Origin: Gramella sp. AN32
GTDB lineage: Bacteria > Bacteroidota > Bacteroidia > Flavobacteriales > Flavobacteriaceae
Assembly: GCF_023718305.1 (NCBI RefSeq)
Contig: NZ_QEYO01000015.1
Coordinates: 1-64,000 of the forward strand
DNA: 64,000 nucleotides
Direction of reading: 5' to 3'
The position numbers and the translations under genes are program-made. The notes beneath the pieces were generated by a model that was not told where the DNA came from, searched no databases, and saw only the letters and a program-made list of their open reading frames with translations. Of the stretch, positions 48,611 through 57,392 are shown piece by piece (positions within the stretch are counted from its first letter, which is position 1; the number at the start of each line of letters is the position of its first letter).

Positions 48611-49300
48611 TTACAATTTAAATGAAAATCCCTCCGCCTTTTTCCTTTTGTATTTCTGTTCATCGAACATATGTAAGAAAGAACCTTTTCTAGATGAATT
48701 CATGTCTTTTTCATCCAGTTTTATCAAAATGTCCATCGCATTGATTTTATTGATAAAATTTCTCTTGTCAATCTTTTCGTCCAGAATGGATTCATAAAGT
48801 TTTTGAAGTTGCCGCATGGTAAATTTTGGTGGTAATAATTCGAAACCAATGGGCTCTTTCGATGTTTTATAACGGAGCCTGTTAATAGCATTTTTTACCA
48901 TAATATCATGGTCGAATATGAGTTTTGGGGATTCGGAAACTTTAAACCATTTTGCAGAATATTGTTCTATAAGTTCTTCATTGTGGTCCTCAATATTTAT
49001 TAAGGCATAATATGCAACAGAAATAGTACGTTCGGCTGGATCACGATCAATCTTACTGTAACTATGAAGTTGTTCCATATACACATTATGAATACCGGTA
49101 AGGGTTACTAATATTCTGTCAGCAGCCTGATCTAAATTTTCCTGCTTTCTAAGAAACCCCCCCATCAAGGACCATTTTCCTTTTTCCGGTTCGAAATCCC
49201 TTTTAATAAGCAGGATTTTAAGGTCTTCTTTATCAAATCCAAAAATAATGCAATCTACAGCTAGTAGGATTTTGTCTTCCGTGGAGTAATTATTGAGCAT
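48611..49300 (-). CDS. araR: NrtR-family (Nudix-like) transcriptional regulator, AraR-like
   Basis: A 229-residue protein with an N-terminal Nudix-like fold (LLAVDCIIFGFDKEDLKILLIKR, SLMGGFLRKQENLDQAA) and a C-terminal winged helix (FELLPPKFTMRQLQKLYESIL, KRNFINKINAM). The Nudix box is degenerate: the REUxEExGU glutamates are replaced in DRILVTLTG, so it should bind rather than hydrolyse a ligand. This matches the NrtR-type AraR repressor described in Bacteroides, which responds to L-arabinose. The gene diverges from the arabinan susC, whose promoter carries a TGT-N7-ACACTTA box. The symbol is given on family, gene context and box distribution; I have not compared it directly with the Bacteroides protein. 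Confidence 0.82.
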   Translation of the reverse strand: MLNNYSTEDKILLAVDCIIFGFDKEDLKILLIKRDFEPEKGKWSLMGGFLRKQENLDQAADRILVTLTGIHNVYMEQLHSYSKIDRDPAERTISVAYYALINIEDHNEELIEQYSAKWFKVSESPKLIFDHDIMVKNAINRLRYKTSKEPIGFELLPPKFTMRQLQKLYESILDEKIDKRNFINKINAMDILIKLDEKDMNSSRKGSFLHMFDEQKYKRKKAEGFSFKL

Positions 49301-49424
49301 AGACCAAATTTAAAAATTTTATTGAAATCCCTGATTTTAAAGCAAGAATTTAAAATTGGAAGATCTTACAATTACCATATTCATATAATATTAGCATCAA
49401 AGTTAAAGAAATGTAAAATTTAAC

Positions 49425-49455
49425 TTGCTTTTCTGAAAAAACTTTGATTAATTTG
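49425..49455 (+). promoter_or_regulatory. Probable promoter of arabinan susC
   Basis: TTG at 49425-49427 and TTAATTTG at 49448-49455 are 20 bp apart, close to the TTG-N19-21-TAnnTTTG Bacteroidota promoter with one mismatch in the -7 element. The AraR-like box starts 1 bp downstream. Confidence 0.45.
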
Positions 49456-49456
49456 G

Positions 49457-49482
49457 AAATGTAAATATCACACTTATAAATT
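49457..49482 (+). promoter_or_regulatory. AraR-like operator upstream of arabinan susC
   Basis: AAATGT, 7 nt, ACACTTA, TAAATT. It sits directly after the promoter element and 14 bp before the susC start codon, where a repressor would block initiation. Confidence 0.6.
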
Positions 49483-49495
49483 TCAATTTAAAACT

Positions 49496-52400
49496 ATGAG
49501 AATAAACCTTCTAAAACGAAATCGATTGAGCTGGTTATGTCTATTACTAACATTTATCAGTTTCTCGACATTTGCTCAAAACAGTACCGTGTCGGGAGTA
49601 GTCCAATCTGCGGGTGATGAACTTCCTCTTCCCGGCGTGAATGTCATCGAACAAGGAACTTCAAATGGAGTCACAACAAACATGAACGGAGAATATTCAA
49701 TAGAAGTAGCGCCAGATGCGGTGCTGGTTTTCTCTTTCGTAGGTTTTGAAAACAGGGAAATTGAAGTGAATAACCAAACAACTATTAATGTCATGATGGT
49801 CGATAACCTTGAGGCATTAGAAGACGTGGTTGTGATTGGATATGGAACTCAAAAAAAATCTGATCTTACGGGATCGGTAAGTATTGTAGATGTAGATGAG
49901 GCGAAAAAAGTCATTACACCAGATGTTGGAAAACTTCTTCAGGGTCAGGCAGCAGGTGTTACCGTTCAATCTTCAGGAGAACCGGGAGGATTTGTAAATA
50001 TTAAAATCCGCGGAATTACATCTTTTAATAATAACAATCCATTATTTGTGATCGATGGCGTAATTGTAGATTCTCCTTTTGATTTTCCTCCGGGAGAAAT
50101 TGAAAGTATACAGGTGCTGAAGGATGCCTCAGCTGCAGCCATATATGGTCAGCGAGGTGCAAATGGGGTTGTAATCATCACTACCCAACAAGGGAAAGAT
50201 GGAGTTAACAGGATTTCTTATAAATCACAGATTGGATTCCAAACCGTTCCCAAAAAGATTCCTTTAACTAATAGGTTGCAATATCAAAAGATCACCAGTG
50301 CAGCAGAAAGGAATGCCGGTCTTGAAGTAGTGCCCGGGAATGATCCTACCAGTGATTTATATATTGATGATGTAGATACAGATTGGCAAGAGGCAGCTTA
50401 TGATACCGGAATAGTTGAAAATCATAATTTAAGTTTTACGGGAGGAGCTAAATCGCTGAGTTACAACCTTAATCTTGATTATTTTAAAAATACAGGATAC
50501 TTTGAAACTCCCCAGGATTATGAAAGATATTCCACAACTCTAGACCTTAACGGTGAAAAAGGACGTTTCAGGTATGGTGCTAAACTCGCTTATACAAGTT
50601 CAGATAAAAATAACTTCAGTGAATATTTACCCGGTGAAACCGCGGTTGTTGACCTCCTTGGAGCCATTCCAACCATGCCCGTATATGATGAAAATCGTCT
50701 GGGCGGATTTGGGGGAGCAGATAACCTAACGCAAAGAGCTATTACCTTAAACGTTATAGGTTACCAAAACCTTATCACGAACCTGAGCTCAAGAAACAGG
50801 TTTCTCGGAAATATCAATGCTGAATATGATATTCTGGACGGGCTAACCTATAAGTTCAATGCCAGTGCAGACAGGCTTGATTTTAAAAATAAATTTTTTA
50901 ATCCACCAAGTGATCTGGGATGGTACTACATTACCACCAATGATGAAGCTGCTTTAGATGCTTCAAACGGAAGTACGATTAGAACTATCATTAATAACCT
51001 ACTTAGCTACGATAAGGAATTCGGGAAACACAATATTGGAGCACTTATAGGTGTAATTCAGGAACGCAGCGATTTTGAAGTTACTACTGGTCGAGGGGTA
51101 GGTTTTCTTCCAGATGAAATTGGTAAAATTCAATTTGCCGATGCGATCTCTGGAACAGAATATGAAAATACGGTAACGTCTCTTTCTTACCTAAGCCGAT
51201 TAAATTATGGCTTTGACGATAGGTACTTGTTAACATTCAACTTTAGGCGAGATCGAACTTCGTTATTTGCTCCTCAAAACAATACGGGAGACTATTTTTC
51301 AATTTCAGGAGCATGGAAAGTACACAATGAAAATTTTATTGAATTGCCTGAATGGTGGAACACTCTGAAAATAAGAGGTGGTTACGGCCAGCTTGGAAAT
51401 AATACAATTGGGGTATATGATTATGCGGCCGTGGTTAATCCTTTTGCAAGTTATGCTTTTGGAAACAGTCTGGCACCAGGAACCATTGCTATAGATATAA
51501 AAGATCCCGATGTAAAGTGGGAGGATACTGAAACTGTGAACGTCGCTGTGGAAACAGGAATGTTTAATAACAAATTGCAATTCACTACAGAATATTTTAA
51601 GAAAAGGTCCAGTGATCTTTTAGCAGATGTTCCTCTTCCTTATTCCACCGGGGCATTTCCGGCGAGTATAACCACAAATGCGGCGACAATAGAAAATCAG
51701 GGACTTGAATTTTCTCTAAGTTATAGTAATGCCGAACATGAATTTCAGTATAATATTTCAGCAAATCTTGGTACCTTAGAGAATAAAGTAATAAAAATCG
51801 GGGAAGACGATCTCCCTATTTCCGGGGCGGCGTCAAGAACTGAAGTTGGCAGATCTATTGGCGAATTATATGTTTTCGAAACTGAAGGTATATTCCAAAA
51901 CCAGGCAGAGATTGATGCACATGCCACACAACCCGGGGCAGCTCCTGGAGATGTGAAATTTGTAGATGTTAACGAGGATGGGCAAATTACCGATGATGAC
52001 CGTACATTTCAGGGTGTTACCATTCCTAAATATAGCTATGGTTTAAATTTTAGTTCCTCTTATAAGAATTTCGATTTTTCTTTCTTCTGGCAAGGGAATG
52101 CAGGTAACAAAGTTTTCAATGCTACTTACCAGGGATTGATGGTTGGCCAGTATACAAACCACCATATAGATTTGTTAGATTACTGGTCTCCGGAGAACAC
52201 AAATACGAATGTTCCCAGACCGGTAATTGGAGATCCTAACGGAAATGCCCGAGCTTCAGATAGATTTATTGAAGATGGCAGCTATATCAAACTTCAGAAT
52301 ATACAATTAGGGTATACGATGCCATTACCGAAAGACTTATTTGTACAGCGGGCAAGAGTATACGTTACAGGACAAAATGTCCTTACTATTAGCGATTACC

Positions 52401-52510
52401 GTGGATATGATCCAGACTTTATAAGTGATGGGTTATTCTCAAGAGGTTTTGCCAGGGGAAGTTATCCTAATCCGCGTACTATCGCATTAGGAATTGAAGT
52501 AGATTTTTAA
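49496..52510 (+). CDS. SusC/RagA-family TonB-dependent transporter (arabinan PUL)
   Basis: A 1004-residue SusC protein for import of arabino-oligosaccharides. Signal peptide (SWLCLLLTFISFSTFAQ), carboxypeptidase-regulatory-like domain (VSGVVQSAGDELPLPGVNV, VTTNMNGEYSIEV, VFSFVGFENREI), then DVVVIGYGTQKK, plug (VNIKIRGITSFNNN, LFVIDGVIVDSP, QVLKDASAAAIYGQRGANG) and barrel ending IALGIEVDF. It begins the plus-strand arabinan operon opposite the AraR-like gene and is followed after 26 bp by susD. The substrate is inferred from the downstream GH51, GH43 and GH127 genes. Confidence 0.94.
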   Translation: MRINLLKRNRLSWLCLLLTFISFSTFAQNSTVSGVVQSAGDELPLPGVNVIEQGTSNGVTTNMNGEYSIEVAPDAVLVFSFVGFENREIEVNNQTTINVMMVDNLEALEDVVVIGYGTQKKSDLTGSVSIVDVDEAKKVITPDVGKLLQGQAAGVTVQSSGEPGGFVNIKIRGITSFNNNNPLFVIDGVIVDSPFDFPPGEIESIQVLKDASAAAIYGQRGANGVVIITTQQGKDGVNRISYKSQIGFQTVPKKIPLTNRLQYQKITSAAERNAGLEVVPGNDPTSDLYIDDVDTDWQEAAYDTGIVENHNLSFTGGAKSLSYNLNLDYFKNTGYFETPQDYERYSTTLDLNGEKGRFRYGAKLAYTSSDKNNFSEYLPGETAVVDLLGAIPTMPVYDENRLGGFGGADNLTQRAITLNVIGYQNLITNLSSRNRFLGNINAEYDILDGLTYKFNASADRLDFKNKFFNPPSDLGWYYITTNDEAALDASNGSTIRTIINNLLSYDKEFGKHNIGALIGVIQERSDFEVTTGRGVGFLPDEIGKIQFADAISGTEYENTVTSLSYLSRLNYGFDDRYLLTFNFRRDRTSLFAPQNNTGDYFSISGAWKVHNENFIELPEWWNTLKIRGGYGQLGNNTIGVYDYAAVVNPFASYAFGNSLAPGTIAIDIKDPDVKWEDTETVNVAVETGMFNNKLQFTTEYFKKRSSDLLADVPLPYSTGAFPASITTNAATIENQGLEFSLSYSNAEHEFQYNISANLGTLENKVIKIGEDDLPISGAASRTEVGRSIGELYVFETEGIFQNQAEIDAHATQPGAAPGDVKFVDVNEDGQITDDDRTFQGVTIPKYSYGLNFSSSYKNFDFSFFWQGNAGNKVFNATYQGLMVGQYTNHHIDLLDYWSPENTNTNVPRPVIGDPNGNARASDRFIEDGSYIKLQNIQLGYTMPLPKDLFVQRARVYVTGQNVLTISDYRGYDPDFISDGLFSRGFARGSYPNPRTIALGIEVDF

Positions 52511-52536
52511 AGTAAAAAAATAAAAAAACATACAAA

Positions 52537-54090
52537 ATGAAAAATCAAGGATTTTTATATGCAATACTTTTCTCAGGTTTATTCCTGTTGAACGGATGCG
52601 TAAAAGAAGATGATCTGGTTCAATCAGATCCAAACGTGAAGACCACTGAATCTTTCTGGGAGAATGATAATGATGCGCTCCTGGGAATAAATGCAACTTA
52701 TGGAAGTTTGCTTACCGACGGGACCTACATGCGTAGTACCCCCTTGCTTTTAGACCTGAAAGGAGATGATAGCAGGAGCCAGAGCCCATGGGGTGCAATG
52801 TTCAATGTGGGTCGTTTTAATTCGAGTATTGCAGATGCCGCGATATATGGATGGGCATTTGAAACATATTATCAGGGAATTTACCGTGCCAATCAGGTTC
52901 TTGAAAATGTACCTAATATAGAAATGGAAGATGAAGCATTGAAAGAAAGAATTCTGGGTCAGGCGTATTTTCTACGGGCTTTATATCTTTTTCATGCAGT
53001 GAAATTGTTTAAGAATGTACCGCTCCCTACTAATACAGATATCTATCACGAACAGAAAAGTATGGAAGAGGGTTGGGCGCAAATTATGGACGATTTAAAC
53101 AAAGCGGCTGAAATGTTACCGGTTAGTTATGATGATGTATCGGGGCGTGACGCTGGCGAAGTAGGCAGGGCAACCAGAGGGGCAGCACTCGCTTACCTAG
53201 GAAAAGCACAATTGTTTAATCAGGAATTTGAAGCAGCAAAAGGCAATTTTAAAAAAGTAATTGATCTGGGTATTTACTCCTTGGTTCCCAATTACAAGGA
53301 TAATTTCACCAGTGAAAATGAAAACAATTCCGAATCTATTTTTGAAATTCAATTTAGTCGTGATGCCGGGGGAGTAGATCTAGGCTGGGGAGGAGCACCT
53401 CAATCTGCCTGGGGGAAAACTTCCGCAAGGGCAATTACCTATGCACCAAGAGGTTTTGGTTGGACAGATGTACAACCCACCCAAACTTTGTTCGAAGAAT
53501 TTATGAAAGAGAAAACCATCAACGATGAAACCGACCCACGTCTTAATGTGACCATTGCATGGAATGATCCTGATGGATATTCGCTTTACGGACAGGATTT
53601 TGCGACCTTTTATGCTGCAAACCCTTCCGATTTGAATGCTTTATTCGTAAATAAATATCAGAATTCTTATGGTGATCGGGAAAACGAGTTTGACTGGAGA
53701 TCTGGTATCAATGAACGTATCATGAGATATGCAGATGTACTATTGATGTATGCTGAAACTCTTAATGAAACCGGGGATACAGATGGCGCTTATACCTATG
53801 TGCAAATGGTAAGGGACCGTGTTAATTTACCTGATCTAAGGGAAATAAAACCAAATATGACCAAGCAAGAAATGTTCGAACAAATTGCGCATGAACGATT
53901 TCTGGAACTGGCCCTTGAAGGACATCGCTTTGACGATATTCGGCGTTGGGGATGGTTAGATACTAGATTGGACTGGCTGGTGGAGAGAGATCCGGAATTT
54001 GAAACTTATTCAGATGGAAGGGAATACTTTCCAATTCCACAAACTGAGGTAGATAATAATCCTGGTACAGTACAGAATCCCGGATATTAA
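52537..54090 (+). CDS. SusD/RagB-family glycan-binding lipoprotein (arabinan PUL)
   Basis: A 517-residue surface lipoprotein (lipobox LLNGC followed by VKEDD). SusD features: helical core ILGQAYFLRALYLFHAVKLF, and the C-terminal block HERFLELALEGHRFDDIRRWG followed by YFPIPQTEVDNNPG. It forms the lid of the preceding SusC. The gene is followed by the secreted GH51 arabinofuranosidase gene, with a palindrome-bearing leader between them. Confidence 0.94.
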   Translation: MKNQGFLYAILFSGLFLLNGCVKEDDLVQSDPNVKTTESFWENDNDALLGINATYGSLLTDGTYMRSTPLLLDLKGDDSRSQSPWGAMFNVGRFNSSIADAAIYGWAFETYYQGIYRANQVLENVPNIEMEDEALKERILGQAYFLRALYLFHAVKLFKNVPLPTNTDIYHEQKSMEEGWAQIMDDLNKAAEMLPVSYDDVSGRDAGEVGRATRGAALAYLGKAQLFNQEFEAAKGNFKKVIDLGIYSLVPNYKDNFTSENENNSESIFEIQFSRDAGGVDLGWGGAPQSAWGKTSARAITYAPRGFGWTDVQPTQTLFEEFMKEKTINDETDPRLNVTIAWNDPDGYSLYGQDFATFYAANPSDLNALFVNKYQNSYGDRENEFDWRSGINERIMRYADVLLMYAETLNETGDTDGAYTYVQMVRDRVNLPDLREIKPNMTKQEMFEQIAHERFLELALEGHRFDDIRRWGWLDTRLDWLVERDPEFETYSDGREYFPIPQTEVDNNPGTVQNPGY

Positions 54091-54131
54091 ATAGTCTTTT
54101 AGAATAGTTTTGTTTTAGCTGAATATGCCTG

Positions 54132-54147
54132 GTGGCCATATGGCCAC
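54132..54147. repeat. Perfect 16-bp palindrome in the GH51 leader
   Basis: GTGGCCATATGGCCAC, 21 bp before the probable GH51 start codon at 54168. It could form a hairpin in the operon mRNA between susD and the enzyme genes, or be a protein-binding site. No T-tract follows, so it is not a simple terminator. Confidence 0.4.
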
Positions 54148-54167
54148 TGGGTATTAATCTCATATTT

Positions 54168-55718
54168 ATGAAAAATTTCAAAAACATATTACTTTTTCAC
54201 AGTCTCCTATTTTCGGTTGCTTTGGGTTTTAGTCAGGAAGTGTCAAAAATAGTATTAGAGCCTTCTGAGGATACAACTATTATTAGTAGGCATATTTATG
54301 GGCATTTTGCGGAACATCTTGGAAGGTCCATATACGACGGTCTTTATGTGGGGCCAGAGAGTCCAATTCCTAATACCGATGGGGTACGTAATGACATTAT
54401 TCAGGCATTAAAGGATATTCAAATTCCAAATTTAAGATGGCCAGGGGGATGCTTTGCCGATACCTATCACTGGAAAGAGGGAATTGGCCCAAAGGAAAAT
54501 CGACCCACAATTGTGAATCAGTGGTGGGGTGGGGTAACAGAGGACAACAGCTTTGGAACACACGATTTTCTAAACTTATGTGAAAGATTAGGGGCAGAAC
54601 CTTATTTAGCGGCCAATATTGGTAGTGGTACAGTTAGGGAGTTTACAGACTGGATTCAGTATGTAAATCATGCTGAAGGCAGCCCGATGGCTAAATTGAG
54701 AAAAGAGAACGGTAGAAATAAACCCTGGAATGTAAAATACTGGGGAGTTGGAAATGAGATGTGGGGTTGCGGTGGAAATATGACGCCAGAATATTATGCA
54801 AACCTTTATAAGCAGTATGCCACTTTTATGGCAGATTGGGGAAATAGTTCAAACCTGTATCGTATAGCGTCTGGAGCTAATACCGATGATTACCATTGGA
54901 CTGAAGTTTTAATGAGGGATATTCCAAAGAATCTTATAGAAGGAGTGGCCCTGCATTCATACTCTTTTGTAGAATGGGAAAACAAGGGTTCTGCTTCTAA
55001 TTTTAATGAAGCCCAGTATTTTTCGACCATGCAAACAGCCCTAAAAATGGAAGAGCTGGTAACAAAACATATTGCCATAATGGACAAATATGACCCGAAA
55101 AAAAAAGTGGATCTAATTGTTGATGAATGGGGTGGCTGGTACGACGTTGAAGAAGGAACTAATCCGGGATTTCTTTATCAGCAAAACACGATGAGAGATG
55201 CGATGATTGCGGGAGCAACCCTCAATATATTTAATAATCACAGTGACCGTGTAAAAATGGCAAATCTGGCTCAAACCGTGAATGTACTTCAGGCTGTGGC
55301 ATTAACAGATGGGCCAAATATGATTCTTACCCCTACCTACCATGTGATGAAAATGTATACGGTGCATCATGATGCTGAGCTAATACCTTTAAAGCTTAAA
55401 GGTGCAGAATATTCATTTAATGGAGAGTCTTTACCGGCCATTTCGGTTTCAGCATCTAAGAATAAATCCAACAAAGTCAATATTTCCCTGGTAAATATTG
55501 ATTCTAAAAAGAAAAATAAAATTGAATTGGACCTGGGAAATCTTGAAGTAAAAGATATGACGGCCACAATTTTAATTGCAAATAAATTGCAGGATCACAA
55601 TACGTTTGATATTCCTGAAAAAATTAAGCCTGGCCAATTCAAAGATTTTAAACTGAAGAAAGGAAAACTCGAAGTGGAATTACCCCCATTTTCAGTAGTA
55701 GTACTTTCAGAAAAATAA
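54168..55718 (+). CDS. GH51 alpha-L-arabinofuranosidase (signal-peptide form)
   Basis: A 516-residue GH51 enzyme that removes terminal alpha-L-arabinofuranose from arabinan. I start at the ATG at 54168 because it gives a proper signal peptide (MKNFKNILLFHSLLFSVALG, cleaved before SQE). The frame extends to a GTG at 54132, but those 12 residues would spoil the signal. Active-site motifs are WGVGNEMWGCGG (acid/base Glu) and LIVDEWGGWYDVE (nucleophile Glu). IYGHFAEHLGRSIYDGLYVG and LRWPGGCFADTYHW are typical of the family. The compact form without an extra carbohydrate-binding module differs from the second GH51 of the operon at 61878. Confidence 0.92.
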   Translation: MKNFKNILLFHSLLFSVALGFSQEVSKIVLEPSEDTTIISRHIYGHFAEHLGRSIYDGLYVGPESPIPNTDGVRNDIIQALKDIQIPNLRWPGGCFADTYHWKEGIGPKENRPTIVNQWWGGVTEDNSFGTHDFLNLCERLGAEPYLAANIGSGTVREFTDWIQYVNHAEGSPMAKLRKENGRNKPWNVKYWGVGNEMWGCGGNMTPEYYANLYKQYATFMADWGNSSNLYRIASGANTDDYHWTEVLMRDIPKNLIEGVALHSYSFVEWENKGSASNFNEAQYFSTMQTALKMEELVTKHIAIMDKYDPKKKVDLIVDEWGGWYDVEEGTNPGFLYQQNTMRDAMIAGATLNIFNNHSDRVKMANLAQTVNVLQAVALTDGPNMILTPTYHVMKMYTVHHDAELIPLKLKGAEYSFNGESLPAISVSASKNKSNKVNISLVNIDSKKKNKIELDLGNLEVKDMTATILIANKLQDHNTFDIPEKIKPGQFKDFKLKKGKLEVELPPFSVVVLSEK

Positions 55719-55730
55719 ATAATTATAGGG

Positions 55731-57347
55731 ATGCTTAGAAGAAGATTTTTGACGGGTAGCGCCTTGACGATCATGTTGGTATTGATGATTTTTGTTTCGG
55801 CATGTACCAAGGATGATCCGTTACCAGAAGAAATGGAAGAAGTAGTTGAAGAGGAAGAAGAAGTCCCTGTCGATGCTTTTGCCGGTCCTACCTATCGCGA
55901 TGACTATACCAGTATCGCATCGTGGAATAACCGTTCCCAATGGAACCTTGCCAATGTGCATGATCCTTCTGTGGTAAAGGATGGGGATTATTATTATATG
56001 TACCAAACAGATGCTTCTTATGGCAATGCCCATGACGGTCATGGACATTATCCTTCCAGGAGGTCCCAAGACCTTGTAAACTGGGAATATATGGGGGCAG
56101 TTTTTTCTGAGGCCCCGGGATGGATTAAGGATTCGCTTAATAATATGAGGGCAGATATGGATCCTGCCTTGCCACCAATACAAAATCCAAATTATGGCTT
56201 TTGGGCTCCCCACATTACCAAAGTTGGGGATATATTCAGGTTATACTATAGTGTAGTGGTGACCAATCCTATTGTAGGCAACGATCCTAACACTTCCTGG
56301 ACCGAGCGTGCTTTTATAGGTCTTGCGGTAAGCAGTGATCTTTCTTCCGGTAACTGGGAAGATAAGGGAATGGTGATAAGCTCGGTTGCTGATGGTTTGG
56401 AGAGCTATCAAAGAAACGGTGGAAATGACTGGAGCGCTTATTTTAAATTTAATGCCATAGACCCAAGTTTTGTGGTCACTCCAAATGGTGAGCAGTGGCT
56501 GGTTTACGGTTCCTGGCATTCAGGAATAGCCGCGGTACAAATAGATCCTTCAACCGGTAAACCATTCAAGCTGGAAACAGTTGCCGACTATGGCGTACGC
56601 ATTGCAGGTCGGGGAAGTAATGACAATAGATGGCAGGGACTGGAAGCTCCTGAAATAATTTACAATGAGGATACAGGTTATTATTATTTATTTCTTGCCT
56701 ATGATGAACTTTCTGTGGCATATAATACTAGGGTTGCCCGTTCCCAAAATATTACCGGTCCTTATGTGGGTATAGACGGCCTGAATGTAACCGCAGGTGC
56801 CCAGGCATGGCCAATACTTACACATCCGTACAAATTTGATGGCCACACGGGCTGGGTGGGTATTTCCCATCCTTCGGTTTTTCAAAATCCAGATACCAAA
56901 GAATGGTATTATTCTTCACAGGGAAGATTGCCAGAAAATGTTCCTGGTATAAATGTTTCTAACGCCGTGATGATGGGGCAAATTCGGGAAATTTACTGGA
57001 CTGAGGATGGCTGGCCCCTCGTCGCACCTGAACGTTATGCCGGGGTGCCTGATGCTGAAATCACAAAAGAAGACATTGTAGGTACCTGGGAAGAAATTAC
57101 CCTTGAATACCAGTATAGGATTATGCAAACTTCTTATGATGTAGTGTTCAATGCAGATAATAGTTTGGGCGGAAGCCTGTCGGGTTCCTGGAATTTTGAT
57201 GAAGATTCTCAAAAATTGACCATAAATGGAAACAATTTTATAGTGGATACTGCCTGGAATTGGGAAGCATCCCCGCGGAAGAAAACATTTACCTATGTTG
57301 GATTATCTTCCACAGGGCGCTCTATTTGGGGTAAGAAGAAAAATTAA
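55731..57347 (+). CDS. GH43 endo-arabinanase-like lipoprotein with C-terminal beta domain
   Basis: A 538-residue lipoprotein (lipobox FVSAC). After an acidic stretch (EEMEEVVEEEEEVP) that may act as a flexible surface tether, a GH43 propeller occupies about residues 60-440. Asp base in NVHDPSVVKDGDYYYMYQTD, second Asp in KFNAIDPSFVV, acid Glu in GLEAPEIIYNEDTGYYYLFL, and GISHPSV. The final ~95 residues (DIVGTWEEITLEYQYR to the end) form a lipocalin-like beta domain found in bacterial endo-alpha-1,5-arabinanases (GH43 subfamily 4/5 style). It should cut linear arabinan at the surface into oligosaccharides for SusCD. It starts 12 bp after the GH51 gene. Confidence 0.85.
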   Translation: MLRRRFLTGSALTIMLVLMIFVSACTKDDPLPEEMEEVVEEEEEVPVDAFAGPTYRDDYTSIASWNNRSQWNLANVHDPSVVKDGDYYYMYQTDASYGNAHDGHGHYPSRRSQDLVNWEYMGAVFSEAPGWIKDSLNNMRADMDPALPPIQNPNYGFWAPHITKVGDIFRLYYSVVVTNPIVGNDPNTSWTERAFIGLAVSSDLSSGNWEDKGMVISSVADGLESYQRNGGNDWSAYFKFNAIDPSFVVTPNGEQWLVYGSWHSGIAAVQIDPSTGKPFKLETVADYGVRIAGRGSNDNRWQGLEAPEIIYNEDTGYYYLFLAYDELSVAYNTRVARSQNITGPYVGIDGLNVTAGAQAWPILTHPYKFDGHTGWVGISHPSVFQNPDTKEWYYSSQGRLPENVPGINVSNAVMMGQIREIYWTEDGWPLVAPERYAGVPDAEITKEDIVGTWEEITLEYQYRIMQTSYDVVFNADNSLGGSLSGSWNFDEDSQKLTINGNNFIVDTAWNWEASPRKKTFTYVGLSSTGRSIWGKKKN

Positions 57348-57392
57348 TTTACTGATCATACATCACTTTTAATTAGCGAAATCATTAGGGAA

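Noticed and set aside
48611..49300. Active Nudix hydrolase
   Set aside because: The Nudix box lacks its conserved glutamates and a winged helix follows, which fits a regulator of the NrtR family, not an enzyme.
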